DNA of 64,000 nucleotides. It comes from an uncultured Prevotella sp. Lineage in GTDB: Bacteria; Bacteroidota; Bacteroidia; Bacteroidales; Bacteroidaceae. The notes beneath the pieces were generated by a model, which saw only the letters and a program-made list of their open reading frames with translations, did not search any database and was not told where the DNA came from. Each line of letters begins with the position of its first letter. Position 1 is the first letter of the stretch. Of this stretch, positions 42,282 through 51,670 are shown piece after piece. Location of the stretch: contig USEC01000005.1 in NCBI GenBank assembly GCA_900553595.1, forward strand, positions 1 through 64,000, read 5' to 3'. The translations under genes were made by a program, and so were the position numbers.

Positions 42282-44585
42282 ATGCACGGAAAACGTAACC
42301 AACCGACACGATTCCGCCACGGAGCGGTCACCACATTCATAGCAATAATCGCCATCATCGCACTCGGACTACCAGCCGTAACCGCCGCACAGAACATGCC
42401 GAAGAGCTGCTACACCAAGCTCTCGCCCATGCTGCGCACGCTTGTCAGGACAGAGGGCAAGGCTCATGCGCCGTCGGCTTCAGCCCCAGCCGGAGAGCAA
42501 AGACAGCTGCGTGTGTGCGCATTCGTGCAGACAACTGACGGCAACCGCAACACGCTCACCGGAAACGGATGCAGGATTCTCGCCGATTTCGGCGACATAT
42601 TCATCGCGGAAGTGCCTCTCCAGGGCATCAGGACACTGGCAGCCGACTCGCGTATATGCCGCATTGAGGCGGAAAGGGGCAACACGCTCACTCTCGACTC
42701 CATGGCCATCTACACCAATGCTACACCCATCTACGAGGGCAGGCAGCTGCCACAGGCGTTCACCGGACGCGGCGTCGTGATGGGAATCCAGGATGTAGGC
42801 TTCGATCTCACCCACCCCACGTTCTACAACGACGACGCCACCGAGTACCGCATAAAGCGTTTCTGGGACCAACTCTCGGCCGACACCATAGGCAGTGCGC
42901 TGCCCGTGGGCGCCGAATACACATCGCAACAGGCCCTGCTCGACTACGGACATTCGCGCGACGGAATCATAGAATATCACGGAACACACACCCTCGGCAT
43001 CGCGGCAGGAAGCGGAGCGGGGACGAAATACCGCGGCATGGCACCCGAAAGCGACATCTGTCTGGTGAGCAATGCAGTGAACGGCGACGAGATATTCATC
43101 GACTCTGCCGACATTTACAAATACACCTACGCCACGGACGCACTCGGCTTCAAGTACATCTTCGACTATGCCGAATCGCAGGGCAAGCCCTGTGTCATCT
43201 CGTTCAGCGAGGGTGCGAACCAGGAACTGCATGGCGATAACATACTATACTACGAAATTCTGCGCCGTATTACGGGTCCGGGACGCATCATTGTGGCGTC
43301 GGCAGGCAACGCAGGACTTATGCTGAACTATGTGAACAAGCCTTACGGACTATCCAGAGCCGGCTCGTTCATACTCTCGGCAGACGACCATGTGAGCGTG
43401 ACGACACGGAGCAAGGGACCGCTTTCGTTCGTAACCACACTGTATGACACCAATAGATGCACCACCACCTCGCCCCGTGTGAGCCAGAGAGGAAGCAGCA
43501 CCGTACTGCAATTCAGCACCGACGACATAATGATAATGCCCGACCTGTGCATCAACGACACCCTCAGCATCGACGGGACACCGTATGTCTTCTCCGCCAT
43601 AGCCTACCCGTCGTGCTACGACCACGAGCAACTGGCGATGGACATCACGCTCACCGGCCCGAAGAAGATAGGATTCGACACAAACGTTTCCATGGAACTT
43701 ACGGGCAACTACAGCAGTGCCGATATGTTCACCATGTACGGACAGATGCTCAACAGCAATTTCAGCGGAATGCTGAACGAAGCGGAATGCTCGCACAACA
43801 TCAACTCACCGTCGAGCGCACCAAGCGTAATCAGCGTGGGAGCGACATCATACCGGCAGGAATACGACAACATTTCGGGCGAGACAATAATCACAAACTA
43901 CGGGCAGACGGGGCTTCGCAGCTCATTCTCGTCGGTGGGTCCGACACTCGACGGACGCATAAAACCCGACGTAATGGCACCCGGTGCCAACGTAATATCG
44001 GCCATTGGAAACACTTATATTGAGCACAACAGCAGCAAAGCCTACAAGAATGTGGTGGCAACGCAGTCGTTCCAAGGAAAGGAATACGGATGGATAGCCA
44101 CGGGAGGCACCTCCATGTCGGCGCCGGCAGTGGGCGGAATCATAGCATTGTGGCTTCAGGCCAACCCACATCTCACCCCCGACGATGTGCTGGGAATAAT
44201 CGCCCGCACCAGCAAACCGTGCGGAGACTACGGCAAGACGCCCAACAACTACTGCGGTTACGGCACAATCGACGCCTATGCCGGACTCCTTGACGCACTC
44301 AATCTCAGCGGCATCGACGGCATTTCAAAGCACAATCCGCAAGGCATCGACATCGCCTTAACACGCGACAACCGCCTGAACATAAGTATGGACGAAGCCG
44401 CCAAGCACGACTTCAGCATAAAGGTGTACGACACCGGCGGCCGACTCCGGCAGACAACACGCCTCCTTTCCGGCGCAACGCACTACGAAGCCGACCTCAG
44501 CCAGCTTCCCTCCGGCGTGTATGCAGTGCAGATTGACAGCCGCGACAGACTGGCAAAAGGCTCCGTACTCATAAGGAAGCAATAA
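42282..44585 (+). CDS. S8 family serine peptidase with type IX secretion-like C-terminal domain
   Basis: This 767-residue exported subtilisin-like protease has a hydrophobic signal near residues 17-37. The catalytic Asp171 lies in VVMGIQDVGFDLTHPTF, His in IEYHGTHTLGIAAGSG (about 235) and Ser in TGGTSMSAPAVGGIIALW (about 610), so the triad is complete. The last 80 residues match the type IX secretion C-terminal signal: LSQLPSGVYAVQI then KGSVLIRK. The protein is thus probably displayed on or released from the cell surface. It stands alone with its own promoter. A nutritional or virulence role is inference. Confidence 0.9.
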   Translation: MHGKRNQPTRFRHGAVTTFIAIIAIIALGLPAVTAAQNMPKSCYTKLSPMLRTLVRTEGKAHAPSASAPAGEQRQLRVCAFVQTTDGNRNTLTGNGCRILADFGDIFIAEVPLQGIRTLAADSRICRIEAERGNTLTLDSMAIYTNATPIYEGRQLPQAFTGRGVVMGIQDVGFDLTHPTFYNDDATEYRIKRFWDQLSADTIGSALPVGAEYTSQQALLDYGHSRDGIIEYHGTHTLGIAAGSGAGTKYRGMAPESDICLVSNAVNGDEIFIDSADIYKYTYATDALGFKYIFDYAESQGKPCVISFSEGANQELHGDNILYYEILRRITGPGRIIVASAGNAGLMLNYVNKPYGLSRAGSFILSADDHVSVTTRSKGPLSFVTTLYDTNRCTTTSPRVSQRGSSTVLQFSTDDIMIMPDLCINDTLSIDGTPYVFSAIAYPSCYDHEQLAMDITLTGPKKIGFDTNVSMELTGNYSSADMFTMYGQMLNSNFSGMLNEAECSHNINSPSSAPSVISVGATSYRQEYDNISGETIITNYGQTGLRSSFSSVGPTLDGRIKPDVMAPGANVISAIGNTYIEHNSSKAYKNVVATQSFQGKEYGWIATGGTSMSAPAVGGIIALWLQANPHLTPDDVLGIIARTSKPCGDYGKTPNNYCGYGTIDAYAGLLDALNLSGIDGISKHNPQGIDIALTRDNRLNISMDEAAKHDFSIKVYDTGGRLRQTTRLLSGATHYEADLSQLPSGVYAVQIDSRDRLAKGSVLIRKQ

Positions 44586-44658
44586 CAACGGAAGTTGAAA
44601 GAATTATAAATAATGATGATTTTATTACAGGAAACGACCGACTTCTGCAAAAAATATA

Positions 44659-44666
44659 TACATTTG
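44659..44666 (+). promoter_or_regulatory. -7 box of the M48 peptidase gene
   Basis: TACATTTG lies 80 bases before the ATG at 44747. Confidence 0.5.
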
Positions 44667-44746
44667 CAACCTCAAAACATCATTCATCATTCACAGTGTC
44701 ACGCAGGATTTCCAACTGCGTGGCATTGAATCAAGTCATAAAAAGC

Positions 44747-45640
44747 ATGAGAAAAATAAAGTTTTTAGCATTCGCCCTCATCGCAACACTGCTTGTTGGA
44801 TGCGGCACAACACGCACAGTACCAATCACAGGACGCAAGCAAAACATCCTCGTCAGCGATGAACAGGTGCTCAGTCTGAGCAACCAGGAGTACACAAACT
44901 ATATGAAGTCGGCAAAAGTCTCCACCAATTCCGCCAACACAGCAATGGTGAAACGTGTGGGACAACGCCTTGCCACAGCCGTGGAGAAATACCTCAACGA
45001 GCACAATATGCAAAGCGAAACGAAGCAGTTCAGCTGGGAGTTCAACCTCGTGCAGGACAATTCGGCTAACGCTTTCTGCATGCCCGGCGGCAAAATCGTG
45101 GTTTATGAGGGTCTGCTTCCATACACACAGAACGAAGCTTCGCTTGCCATCGTCCTCGGACATGAGATAGCCCATGCCGTGGCAAAGCATTCCGCCGAAC
45201 AGATGAGCAAGGAAATAAAGAACCAATACGGCACAGAAATACTCGGACAAGTGCTCAATGCGGCGGGAGTAAGTTCCTCCACAACACAGTTGGCACAGAT
45301 TCTCACGAAGAAAGGCTTGCAGTTCCGCTCGCTCAAATACTCGCGCGACCACGAAAGCGAGGCCGACCGCATGGGACTCATATTCGCTGCAATGGCAGGC
45401 TACGACCCCAATGTGGCGGTAAGTTTCTGGGAACGCATGTCGCAGGGAAGCAACAGCAACAGGAGCGACGTGTTCAGCGACCACCCGTCGGACGCAAAAC
45501 GCATAGCAGCCATAAAGCAGGAACTGCCCGAAGCACTCACCTACTACAAGCCGGCAGCCGCTACTCCGACCAAGACAACAACCGTTTCGACCAAGAAGAA
45601 AACCACTTCTGTCAAGAAGAAAACCACTAAAAGGAGATAA
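44747..45640 (+). CDS. M48 family metallopeptidase lipoprotein
   Basis: This 297-residue zinc protease has a lipoprotein signal (FALIATLLVGCGTT; Cys near residue 17), so it is anchored in the periplasm. The zinc motif HExxH is in VLGHEIAHAVAKHSAEQM, and the third ligand is in DHESEADRMGLIF. It resembles BepA/LoiP-type M48 peptidases involved in outer-membrane quality control. The last 30 residues are a Lys/Thr repeat-like tail (KTTTVSTKKKTTSVKKK), which is unusual. The longest frame starts 51 bases upstream; the ATG at 44747 directly precedes the signal. Confidence 0.9.
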   Translation: MRKIKFLAFALIATLLVGCGTTRTVPITGRKQNILVSDEQVLSLSNQEYTNYMKSAKVSTNSANTAMVKRVGQRLATAVEKYLNEHNMQSETKQFSWEFNLVQDNSANAFCMPGGKIVVYEGLLPYTQNEASLAIVLGHEIAHAVAKHSAEQMSKEIKNQYGTEILGQVLNAAGVSSSTTQLAQILTKKGLQFRSLKYSRDHESEADRMGLIFAAMAGYDPNVAVSFWERMSQGSNSNRSDVFSDHPSDAKRIAAIKQELPEALTYYKPAAATPTKTTTVSTKKKTTSVKKKTTKRR

Positions 45641-45665
45641 CCGACTTAGGAGTCAAACCATTAAG

Positions 45666-45743
45666 AAGTCAGGAGTCAAGCCGAATGTTTTGCTTATCAC
45701 TGTCATAAGACAGACAAGCCAACGGCATGACTCCTGACTTTTT
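45666..45743 (+). terminator. Terminator of the M48 peptidase gene
   Basis: AAGTCAGGAGTCAAGCCG...CGGCATGACTCCTGACTT is followed by TTTTG, 25 bases after the stop. The arm sequence recurs near the SlyD gene. Confidence 0.75.
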
Positions 45744-45747
45744 GTTG

Positions 45748-45808
45748 TTAAACCCAAATCGGTCATAGACCGAAACAGGCGTGTTATAAGAGAATTTGTC
45801 TTTCTTTC
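45748..45808 (+). repeat. Left-arm copy of the MITE-like element
   Basis: TTAAACCCAAATCGGTCATAGACCGA... matches 12432-12492 over about 60 bases at roughly 85 percent identity by eye. No matching right arm follows, because the GH115 gene end begins at 45821. Confidence 0.65.
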
Positions 45809-45820
45809 AACTCAAAACTA

Positions 45821-48763
45821 TCACTTCACCAATGTGGATTCCGGACCCATGTATGAGCGTTTCAAGCCTCCGAAATCGAGTACAACCTTCTGCAAAACAG
45901 TGCCGGGATCGCCACAGATGACACGAAGTTTATGGTGACCGGGAGTTGGAACATATAGCGTTGATTTGTTGATACGGCTATTGCGCAGCACACTTTCATA
46001 CCAGTTCTGGGCGTATTCCACCGATGAAGTGGACGGTTCGATGATGCGTGTGTTGTCGATAGTCACGCCGTAGTGCGTCTCAACACCTGTGCGTTCGTGT
46101 CCGGCATAGCCCTGGGCGGTGCAAAGGGTATAGGTGGGCAGCACATAAGTATATACATCCACGGGACCCTGCGAGAAGCAATAGAAGTCGTACTCCACAA
46201 AAGGAGCGTCAGTGCGTGATGCAAACCCTTTCTTGCCTACTGGGTTTCCGAGCTGTACGGCATCGCCTGCGGCACCCATATTGGGCACCACAGAAATTCT
46301 GACATCGGCAGATTCCTGCTTGCGCTGGTAGTCGGCGGCATTCATTGCTATGTAGCCGTTGGTCTCAACATGCTGTCCACGCACATCGGCGAGGCTTGGC
46401 TGTGCCGGATTGAACACCGACACGAGCACTTCATCCTTCTGCCCTCCATCCGAGACAAACTCTATATGTCCTGCCACGCGGTCGCCATTTGGAGCCTTAG
46501 TCCAATCCACCGATACCGTGAGACGCTCCTCTGTCGTGACACTACCCTTTGTCCGTGAGAGTCTTATCCACGGTTCGGAGGCCTTCGCAGTCCAGCCGAA
46601 AGCCTTTTCACCACGGTTATACACATCTATGTAATATGTGGCTGGCACGAAACGGCTGAATGCCGGCAGCTGATGATAGCTGCTCCGCCCACGAACCACA
46701 TCCTCGCCCTCTACGGCGAGAGCCATATCCGCCCCTGCCGACAGTCTGGTGGTGCGCAGTTCGGGGCGGTCGTAGTAGGCTTCCGTGCCCTGCTGCTTCA
46801 CAGACACTATGTGATTCCATTTGCCACCAAGCATAGTGCTATACTGATTTGTTATGGTCTCCAGGCTGTCGTGGCATTGCATGGAGAGTTTTGCCCAATA
46901 GTCGGTGGCAGCACGGTGCTCGGTGGCATACTCACGGTTGCGCTGTGCGTAGAGCATCTTGCGGTTTACGAGTTCGCAACCCTTCACCTGGTAACACACA
47001 TTCTCGAAGAAACAGGCGCGTTTCTGCGTGGGAAGCTGCTTCATTATGCGCTCCGCCATGTCTGAGATGCGCGTATATTCTGCCAGACGACGCTCCGCTT
47101 CGCCATAATTAGCAAACGAAAATTCGGTGTCAGCATTTATCTCGCGCTGATGTGCATCATTAGTCCACTGTGCGCCGAAGCCCATACACTCCGGCTTACG
47201 CTGGAAGGAGAGGTTGTAATAGGTGTTGAACATGTCGGCAAACTGGCTTCTGTACTTGTCGCCAAGCATGGCGCATGTCCATTCCGTGCGGTAGCCGGCC
47301 GAACGGCGATAGTCGAAAGAGTCGATGTCGTAGGCCAATGACAGGAAGTAATCCACCGCAAACTCGCATAGCTTTATGTCGCCGGCATTGAGAAGCCAAA
47401 TGCGGTCGGCAGTGGTGTCGTAGGCTTTGCGCAACTCCTCATACATGAATGTGGGCGAGGTGGTGTTCATCCACAGATAATTGTGGGGTCGTCCGAGATA
47501 TGAGGCATGGTAATAGACGCCGGAACGACCGGAGCGTTTCTGTTCTGCCGGACTGCTGAGACGCTTCATGTAGCCGTAGTTGTCGTCGGGCCAGATTATA
47601 GTCACTTCGTCGGGCAACTGCAATCCCTTGTCATACACATCGAGCACTTCCTTGTAAGGGGTGAATGCCTGTGGTATGTCCTCTATGCGTCCTTTCACGT
47701 TGCGTGCTATGATGTCGCGCTGTGCGGCTATGGCTTCGCCCATGGTCTTGCATCGCGACGCCATGTCAGAACTTCCGTTCATGGCGGCGTCGTGCAGTCC
47801 GCGCAGGGCGAGAGTATAGACATTCTCGTATGGAGCCGTCTCCTTCACACGCGCCTCAAGCACGCTGTCGATACCGTGCTTGTTGGTTTCGTAGTTCCAA
47901 GGGCCGTACTTGTCGCCGAACCACTCCGTAGCTGTATTGAGGAAGAGCGGTTCGCAATGCGACGTACCCATGACGATGCCGAAACTGTCGGCTACCACCT
48001 TGTTCTCAGGCACCTGATAGAACGCCGTCGAGCAGTTGTGCATGGCCGGACACAGATAGTTGGCATTGAGGCGGAGCAGCAGTTCACACACGGCGGCATA
48101 GGTGCGCGGGCCGAAGTTGCCGCGTTCCTTCTCGTAATTGTTCTTCGCCCACTGGTAGAGTCCCCAGTCCTCGTCGTTGATGAATACGCCTCGAAACTTC
48201 ACGCTTGGTTGCTTTGATGTGAAAGGCTTTACGTTCACGGAGAGCGTCTGACGCTTCTCCACGGGGGCGTCACCCCAGAAGTACCAGGGATTGACGCCTA
48301 TGGCATGCGACACCGAAAGGAGTCCGTAAGCAGCGCCACGCCGGTCGCTTCCCGCCACCACCAGAGCCTCGTCAAATCCATTACCGGGCTTCTTCACCGT
48401 CTCTATGCGATAGCGTTCCCATGCTCCGGCAAGTCCTTCGGTGTTGAGTTTGTTCTGCTTCACAAGTTTCTTAATCCACTCGTTTTCCAGAGTACCCACT
48501 ATCACCACACGCCTGGCCTTGGCATTACCCTGCCTTGCATCGTACACGGCGAGACGACGACCCGTCACACGCTGCACATCATCGGCAAAAAGGTTGCTCA
48601 CCGTATTCATAAGCACCGGCTCAGAGCCGTCGTAACACACCACGGCCTGCTCGCCACCAGACACGAGACGGAAACCGTCAGCACCGCTGTCAAGCGTGGC
48701 CTGCGCCGAAGCCATGCCTACTCCAAGCACGGCAAGAACCATAGAAAGATTCTGTCTTTTCAT
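45821..48763 (-). CDS. Glycoside hydrolase family 115 protein
   Basis: This 980-residue exported enzyme is probably a xylan alpha-1,2-glucuronidase, the known GH115 activity. Signal peptide 1-20 (VLAVLGVGMASAQ). The N-terminal domain has SDRRGAAYGLLSVSHAIGVNPW and PSVKFRGVFINDEDWGLYQWA. The catalytic region contains NYLCPAMHNCSTAF and IVMGTSHCEPL, then VTIIWPDDNYGYMKRLS and WLLNAGDIKLCEFAVDYFL. The C-terminal part is beta-sandwich-like. It fits plant-hemicellulose degradation by gut Bacteroidales. No SusC/D pair lies nearby. The longest frame begins 84 bases upstream; the ATG at 48763 directly precedes the signal. Confidence 0.9.
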   Translation of the reverse strand: MKRQNLSMVLAVLGVGMASAQATLDSGADGFRLVSGGEQAVVCYDGSEPVLMNTVSNLFADDVQRVTGRRLAVYDARQGNAKARRVVIVGTLENEWIKKLVKQNKLNTEGLAGAWERYRIETVKKPGNGFDEALVVAGSDRRGAAYGLLSVSHAIGVNPWYFWGDAPVEKRQTLSVNVKPFTSKQPSVKFRGVFINDEDWGLYQWAKNNYEKERGNFGPRTYAAVCELLLRLNANYLCPAMHNCSTAFYQVPENKVVADSFGIVMGTSHCEPLFLNTATEWFGDKYGPWNYETNKHGIDSVLEARVKETAPYENVYTLALRGLHDAAMNGSSDMASRCKTMGEAIAAQRDIIARNVKGRIEDIPQAFTPYKEVLDVYDKGLQLPDEVTIIWPDDNYGYMKRLSSPAEQKRSGRSGVYYHASYLGRPHNYLWMNTTSPTFMYEELRKAYDTTADRIWLLNAGDIKLCEFAVDYFLSLAYDIDSFDYRRSAGYRTEWTCAMLGDKYRSQFADMFNTYYNLSFQRKPECMGFGAQWTNDAHQREINADTEFSFANYGEAERRLAEYTRISDMAERIMKQLPTQKRACFFENVCYQVKGCELVNRKMLYAQRNREYATEHRAATDYWAKLSMQCHDSLETITNQYSTMLGGKWNHIVSVKQQGTEAYYDRPELRTTRLSAGADMALAVEGEDVVRGRSSYHQLPAFSRFVPATYYIDVYNRGEKAFGWTAKASEPWIRLSRTKGSVTTEERLTVSVDWTKAPNGDRVAGHIEFVSDGGQKDEVLVSVFNPAQPSLADVRGQHVETNGYIAMNAADYQRKQESADVRISVVPNMGAAGDAVQLGNPVGKKGFASRTDAPFVEYDFYCFSQGPVDVYTYVLPTYTLCTAQGYAGHERTGVETHYGVTIDNTRIIEPSTSSVEYAQNWYESVLRNSRINKSTLYVPTPGHHKLRVICGDPGTVLQKVVLDFGGLKRSYMGPESTLVK

Positions 48764-48853
48764 AGTTTTCAATGATTTTGTAAATAAGTTTTTAGTTCTA
48801 ATGACACTGCCCGTCACCGGCAGAATGATATAAGAATGTCTCTTCACTTAGCA

Positions 48854-48861
48854 AAATTACT
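48854..48861 (-). promoter_or_regulatory. -7 box of the GH115 gene
   Basis: TAATTTTG on the minus strand, about 90 bases before the ATG at 48763. Confidence 0.45.
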
Positions 48862-48970
48862 CAATTTAAGCCAAAACCGGACTATATTCCACTTTTTTTT
48901 TTCATTCTACGACAACAGCCTTGGCACAACAACGCTAACATATTGATTTTCAGCAATATTCTTATTGACT

Positions 48971-49060
48971 AAAAAGAAGCCTTGTTTACATCACAAATAA
49001 GGCTTCTTTGCGTAACAAACAAGGCTTGTTTACAGGCAAAACAAGACTTGTTTGAAAACC
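48971..49060. repeat. Four-unit palindromic repeat element, copy 6
   Basis: Four alternately oriented units (AAAAGAAGCCTTGTTT, AAATAAGGCTTCTTT, AAACAAGGCTTGTTT, AAACAAGACTTGTTT) end in TTTGAAAACC. It sits between the divergent GH115 and esterase genes, next to the esterase promoter. Confidence 0.85.
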
Positions 49061-49073
49061 GGTCATGTTTTGA

Positions 49074-49104
49074 TTGTTTTTCAGACAGATTTTCCCTACC
49101 TTTG
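49074..49104 (+). promoter_or_regulatory. Promoter of the esterase gene
   Basis: TTG, 20 bases, TACCTTTG (49097-49104) ends 5 bases before the ATG at 49110, excluding the longer upstream frame and implying a near-leaderless transcript. Confidence 0.7.
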
Positions 49105-49109
49105 CACTT

Positions 49110-49919
49110 ATGAAAAAGCTTATATCAATACTTCTGTTTTCCCTGTGCTGCATAGGAATTATGGCACAGGAAACCTACAAGACTAAGAGCGACATCAGCT
49201 ACACAAAGAAGACTGACAGTTATGCAACGGAGCGTCTGAAGCTCGACATACACTACCCTGTGGGCAAGACCGGCTGCCCGGTGGTGGTGTGGTTTCACGG
49301 CGGCGGACTCACCGGCGGCTCAAAGGAACTGCCGCAACGCCTGCGCGACAAGGGCATGGTGGTGGTGGGAGTGAACTACCGTCTGCTGCCGAAGGTCACC
49401 ATCGACAAGTGTCTTGACGACTGCGCCGAGGCAGTGGCGTGGGTGTTCGGACACATACGCGAATATGGCGGCGACACGGGCAAGCTGTTCCTGTCGGGAC
49501 ATTCGGCAGGAGGCTACATCACGATGATGCTCGGACTCGACCGTAAGTGGCTCGCACACTACGGCGTGGAAGCCGACAGCATCCGCGGACTCATACCGTT
49601 CAGCGGCCAGGCAATAAGCCACTTCTCATACAGACAGATGAAAGGAATCTCCAACCTGCAACCCCTCATCGACGAGTATGCCCCACTCTACTGGGTGCGC
49701 AAGGACTGTCCGCCGCTCATACTCATCACGGGCGACCGCGAGACCGAACTCTTCGGACGCTACGAGGAGAATGCCCTGCTCATGCGCTACATGAAACTCG
49801 CGGGCAACAACACGACAAAACTCTACGAAATAGGCGGCCATGACCACGGAGCCATGGTTGAACCGTCGTTCCACATACTGCTTGACAACATCAAGGAGAT
49901 ACTTGGGAAGGAGCGGTAG
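49110..49919 (+). CDS. Secreted alpha/beta hydrolase (esterase/lipase)
   Basis: This 269-residue exported esterase has a signal peptide (1-20, LLFSLCCIGIMAQ). The oxyanion loop is VVVWFHGGGLTGGSKEL, the nucleophile is in LFLSGHSAGGYITMML, and the acid and His are in LILITGDRETELFG and IGGHDHGAMVEP. All triad parts are visible. It resembles the BD-FAE/HSL-like carboxylesterases often found with plant-polysaccharide genes, and it lies divergently beside the GH115 gene. Deacetylation of hemicellulose is a reasonable guess, not proof. Confidence 0.87.
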   Translation: MKKLISILLFSLCCIGIMAQETYKTKSDISYTKKTDSYATERLKLDIHYPVGKTGCPVVVWFHGGGLTGGSKELPQRLRDKGMVVVGVNYRLLPKVTIDKCLDDCAEAVAWVFGHIREYGGDTGKLFLSGHSAGGYITMMLGLDRKWLAHYGVEADSIRGLIPFSGQAISHFSYRQMKGISNLQPLIDEYAPLYWVRKDCPPLILITGDRETELFGRYEENALLMRYMKLAGNNTTKLYEIGGHDHGAMVEPSFHILLDNIKEILGKER

Positions 49920-49951
49920 AAGGAACGTTGACAAAACAAAACAAACGAAAC

Positions 49952-50049
49952 CAGGGCTTTGCCTTGAAGTTGATGGAATCCGTCGGACAGACATAATGTC
50001 CGCCAACAGCCAACAGTCCAATACGGACCAACTTCAAGGCAAAGCCCTG
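49952..50049. terminator. Long bidirectional terminator hairpin
   Basis: CAGGGCTTTGCCTTGAAGTTG (21 bases) has a perfect inverted copy about 56 bases on, with further pairing inside (CCGTCGGAC / GTCC...CGG). It separates the convergent esterase and DUF1846 genes. Confidence 0.8.
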
Positions 50050-50073
50050 ACTTCGTTCAATCACGCGCCTGTA

Positions 50074-51537
50074 CTATTTCTTCAGCACGGGATCGCAGGT
50101 GAGATTCACACCCAGTTTCTTGAATATCTTCTGATCGACATCACTCAGCATCACCGTACAGTGCACCTGACAGCCGCGCAGTTTGGGCAGCTGTTCGAGG
50201 GCATGGAGACAGTTTTCGTCGCTGTCGGAGAGCACAGAGAGAGCCACGAGCACTTCGTCGGTGTGCAGACGCGGATTGCGTCCGCCCAGATAGTTTATCT
50301 TTGTGTGCTGAATGGGTTCAATCATCGACTGCGGAATGAGCTTCAGTTCATGGTCGATACCGGCCAGATGCTTGGTGACATTGAGCAGAAGGGCGGCGCT
50401 GCAACCGAGGAGCGCACTCGAATGAGCCGTTATCAAGGTGCCGTCCTCAAGCTCTATGGCAGCCGAAGTATGTCCCGTAACCTTCAGATTCTCCTTGGCT
50501 GCAACGGTGGCGCGGCGGAAGTCGGTGCTGATGCCCGCCTGACTGAACAGCATGCGTATCTTCGCCACCTCGGCTTCGTTGCATGCTCCGAGCGCAAGCT
50601 TGTTGGTAGCGGCATAGTAGCGACGCACAATCTCATCCTTGGAAGCCTCGCAGCACACCTCATCGTCGCTGATGCAGAAGCCCACCATGTTCACTCCCAT
50701 GTCCGTCGGCGACTTATACGGGTTGTAACCATAGATGCCTTCGAAGAGAGCTTTGAGTACAGGGAATATTTCTATATCACGGTTGTAGTTCACCGCAATC
50801 TTGTTGTAAGCCTCAAGATGGAACGGGTCGATCATGTTCACATCGTTAAGGTCGGCCGTTGCAGCCTCGTAAGCGATGTTCACGGGATGCTTCAAGGGCA
50901 GATTCCACACTGGGAAAGTCTCGAATTTGGCATATCCTGCCCTCACGCCGCGCTTGTTTTCGTTGTAGAGCTGGCTCAGACACACCGCCATCTTGCCGCT
51001 TCCGGGACCGGGGGCTGTGACGATGACGAGCGGACGCGTCGTCTCCACGAAGTCGTTCTTGCCGAATCCGTCGTCGGAGGCGATGAGTTTCACATCGTGC
51101 GGATAGCCGTCGATGAGGTAATGGCAATATGTTTTGATGCCGTCGCGCTCAAGACGCTGGCGGAACGCTGCCGCCGCCGGCTGACCGTTGTAGTGGGTTA
51201 TCACCACCGAGCCTACCATAAAGCCACGGTTCTGGAACTCGCTGCGCAGACGGAGCACATCCTCATCGTAAGTGATGCCAAGGTCGGCGCGTGTCTTGTT
51301 CTTCTCTATATCGGTGGCACTGATGACGATTACTATCTCGATGCTGTCGCTTATCTTCTGGAACATGCGCAACTTGCTGTCGGGGAGAAAGCCCGGCAAC
51401 ACGCGGCTGGCATGATGGTCGTCGAAGAGTTTGCCTCCGAGTTCAAGATAAAGCTTGCCGTCAAACTGTGATATCCTTTCCTTAATGTGCTCTGACTGTA
51501 TCTTCTGATACTTATCATTATCGAATCCTATTCTCAT
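50074..51537 (-). CDS. DUF1846 family protein (UPF0371)
   Basis: This 487-residue conserved cytoplasmic protein of unknown function starts with MRIGFDNDKYQKIQSEHI and FDGKLYLELGGKLFDDHHAS, both family signatures. TAPGPGSGKMAVCLSQLY resembles a P-loop. Structures of the family suggest a nucleotide-binding fold, but no reaction is established. Length and internal conservation indicate an intact gene. It stands alone and is followed by the long bidirectional hairpin. An antisense frame of similar length is a shadow. Confidence 0.93.
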   Translation of the reverse strand: MRIGFDNDKYQKIQSEHIKERISQFDGKLYLELGGKLFDDHHASRVLPGFLPDSKLRMFQKISDSIEIVIVISATDIEKNKTRADLGITYDEDVLRLRSEFQNRGFMVGSVVITHYNGQPAAAAFRQRLERDGIKTYCHYLIDGYPHDVKLIASDDGFGKNDFVETTRPLVIVTAPGPGSGKMAVCLSQLYNENKRGVRAGYAKFETFPVWNLPLKHPVNIAYEAATADLNDVNMIDPFHLEAYNKIAVNYNRDIEIFPVLKALFEGIYGYNPYKSPTDMGVNMVGFCISDDEVCCEASKDEIVRRYYAATNKLALGACNEAEVAKIRMLFSQAGISTDFRRATVAAKENLKVTGHTSAAIELEDGTLITAHSSALLGCSAALLLNVTKHLAGIDHELKLIPQSMIEPIQHTKINYLGGRNPRLHTDEVLVALSVLSDSDENCLHALEQLPKLRGCQVHCTVMLSDVDQKIFKKLGVNLTCDPVLKK

Positions 51538-51638
51538 ATTCCGCGTTTGTTTGATGCAAAATTACAACTTTTCGGGCGTTTATCAGCATTATCATGCAAA
51601 AAAGAAAAGCTTAAAGTAAGTATGTGAACAAAAACCCG

Positions 51639-51646
51639 TAATTTTG
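51639..51646 (+). promoter_or_regulatory. -7 box of the agmatine deiminase gene
   Basis: TAATTTTG lies 24 bases before the ATG at 51671. Confidence 0.55.
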
Positions 51647-51670
51647 CATCAAAATAATCTTCACGATATT

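Noticed and set aside
49840..51471. 543-codon plus-strand frame opposite the DUF1846 gene
   Set aside because: It is a composition shadow of a well-supported gene on the other strand, with no recognisable domain and no start signal.
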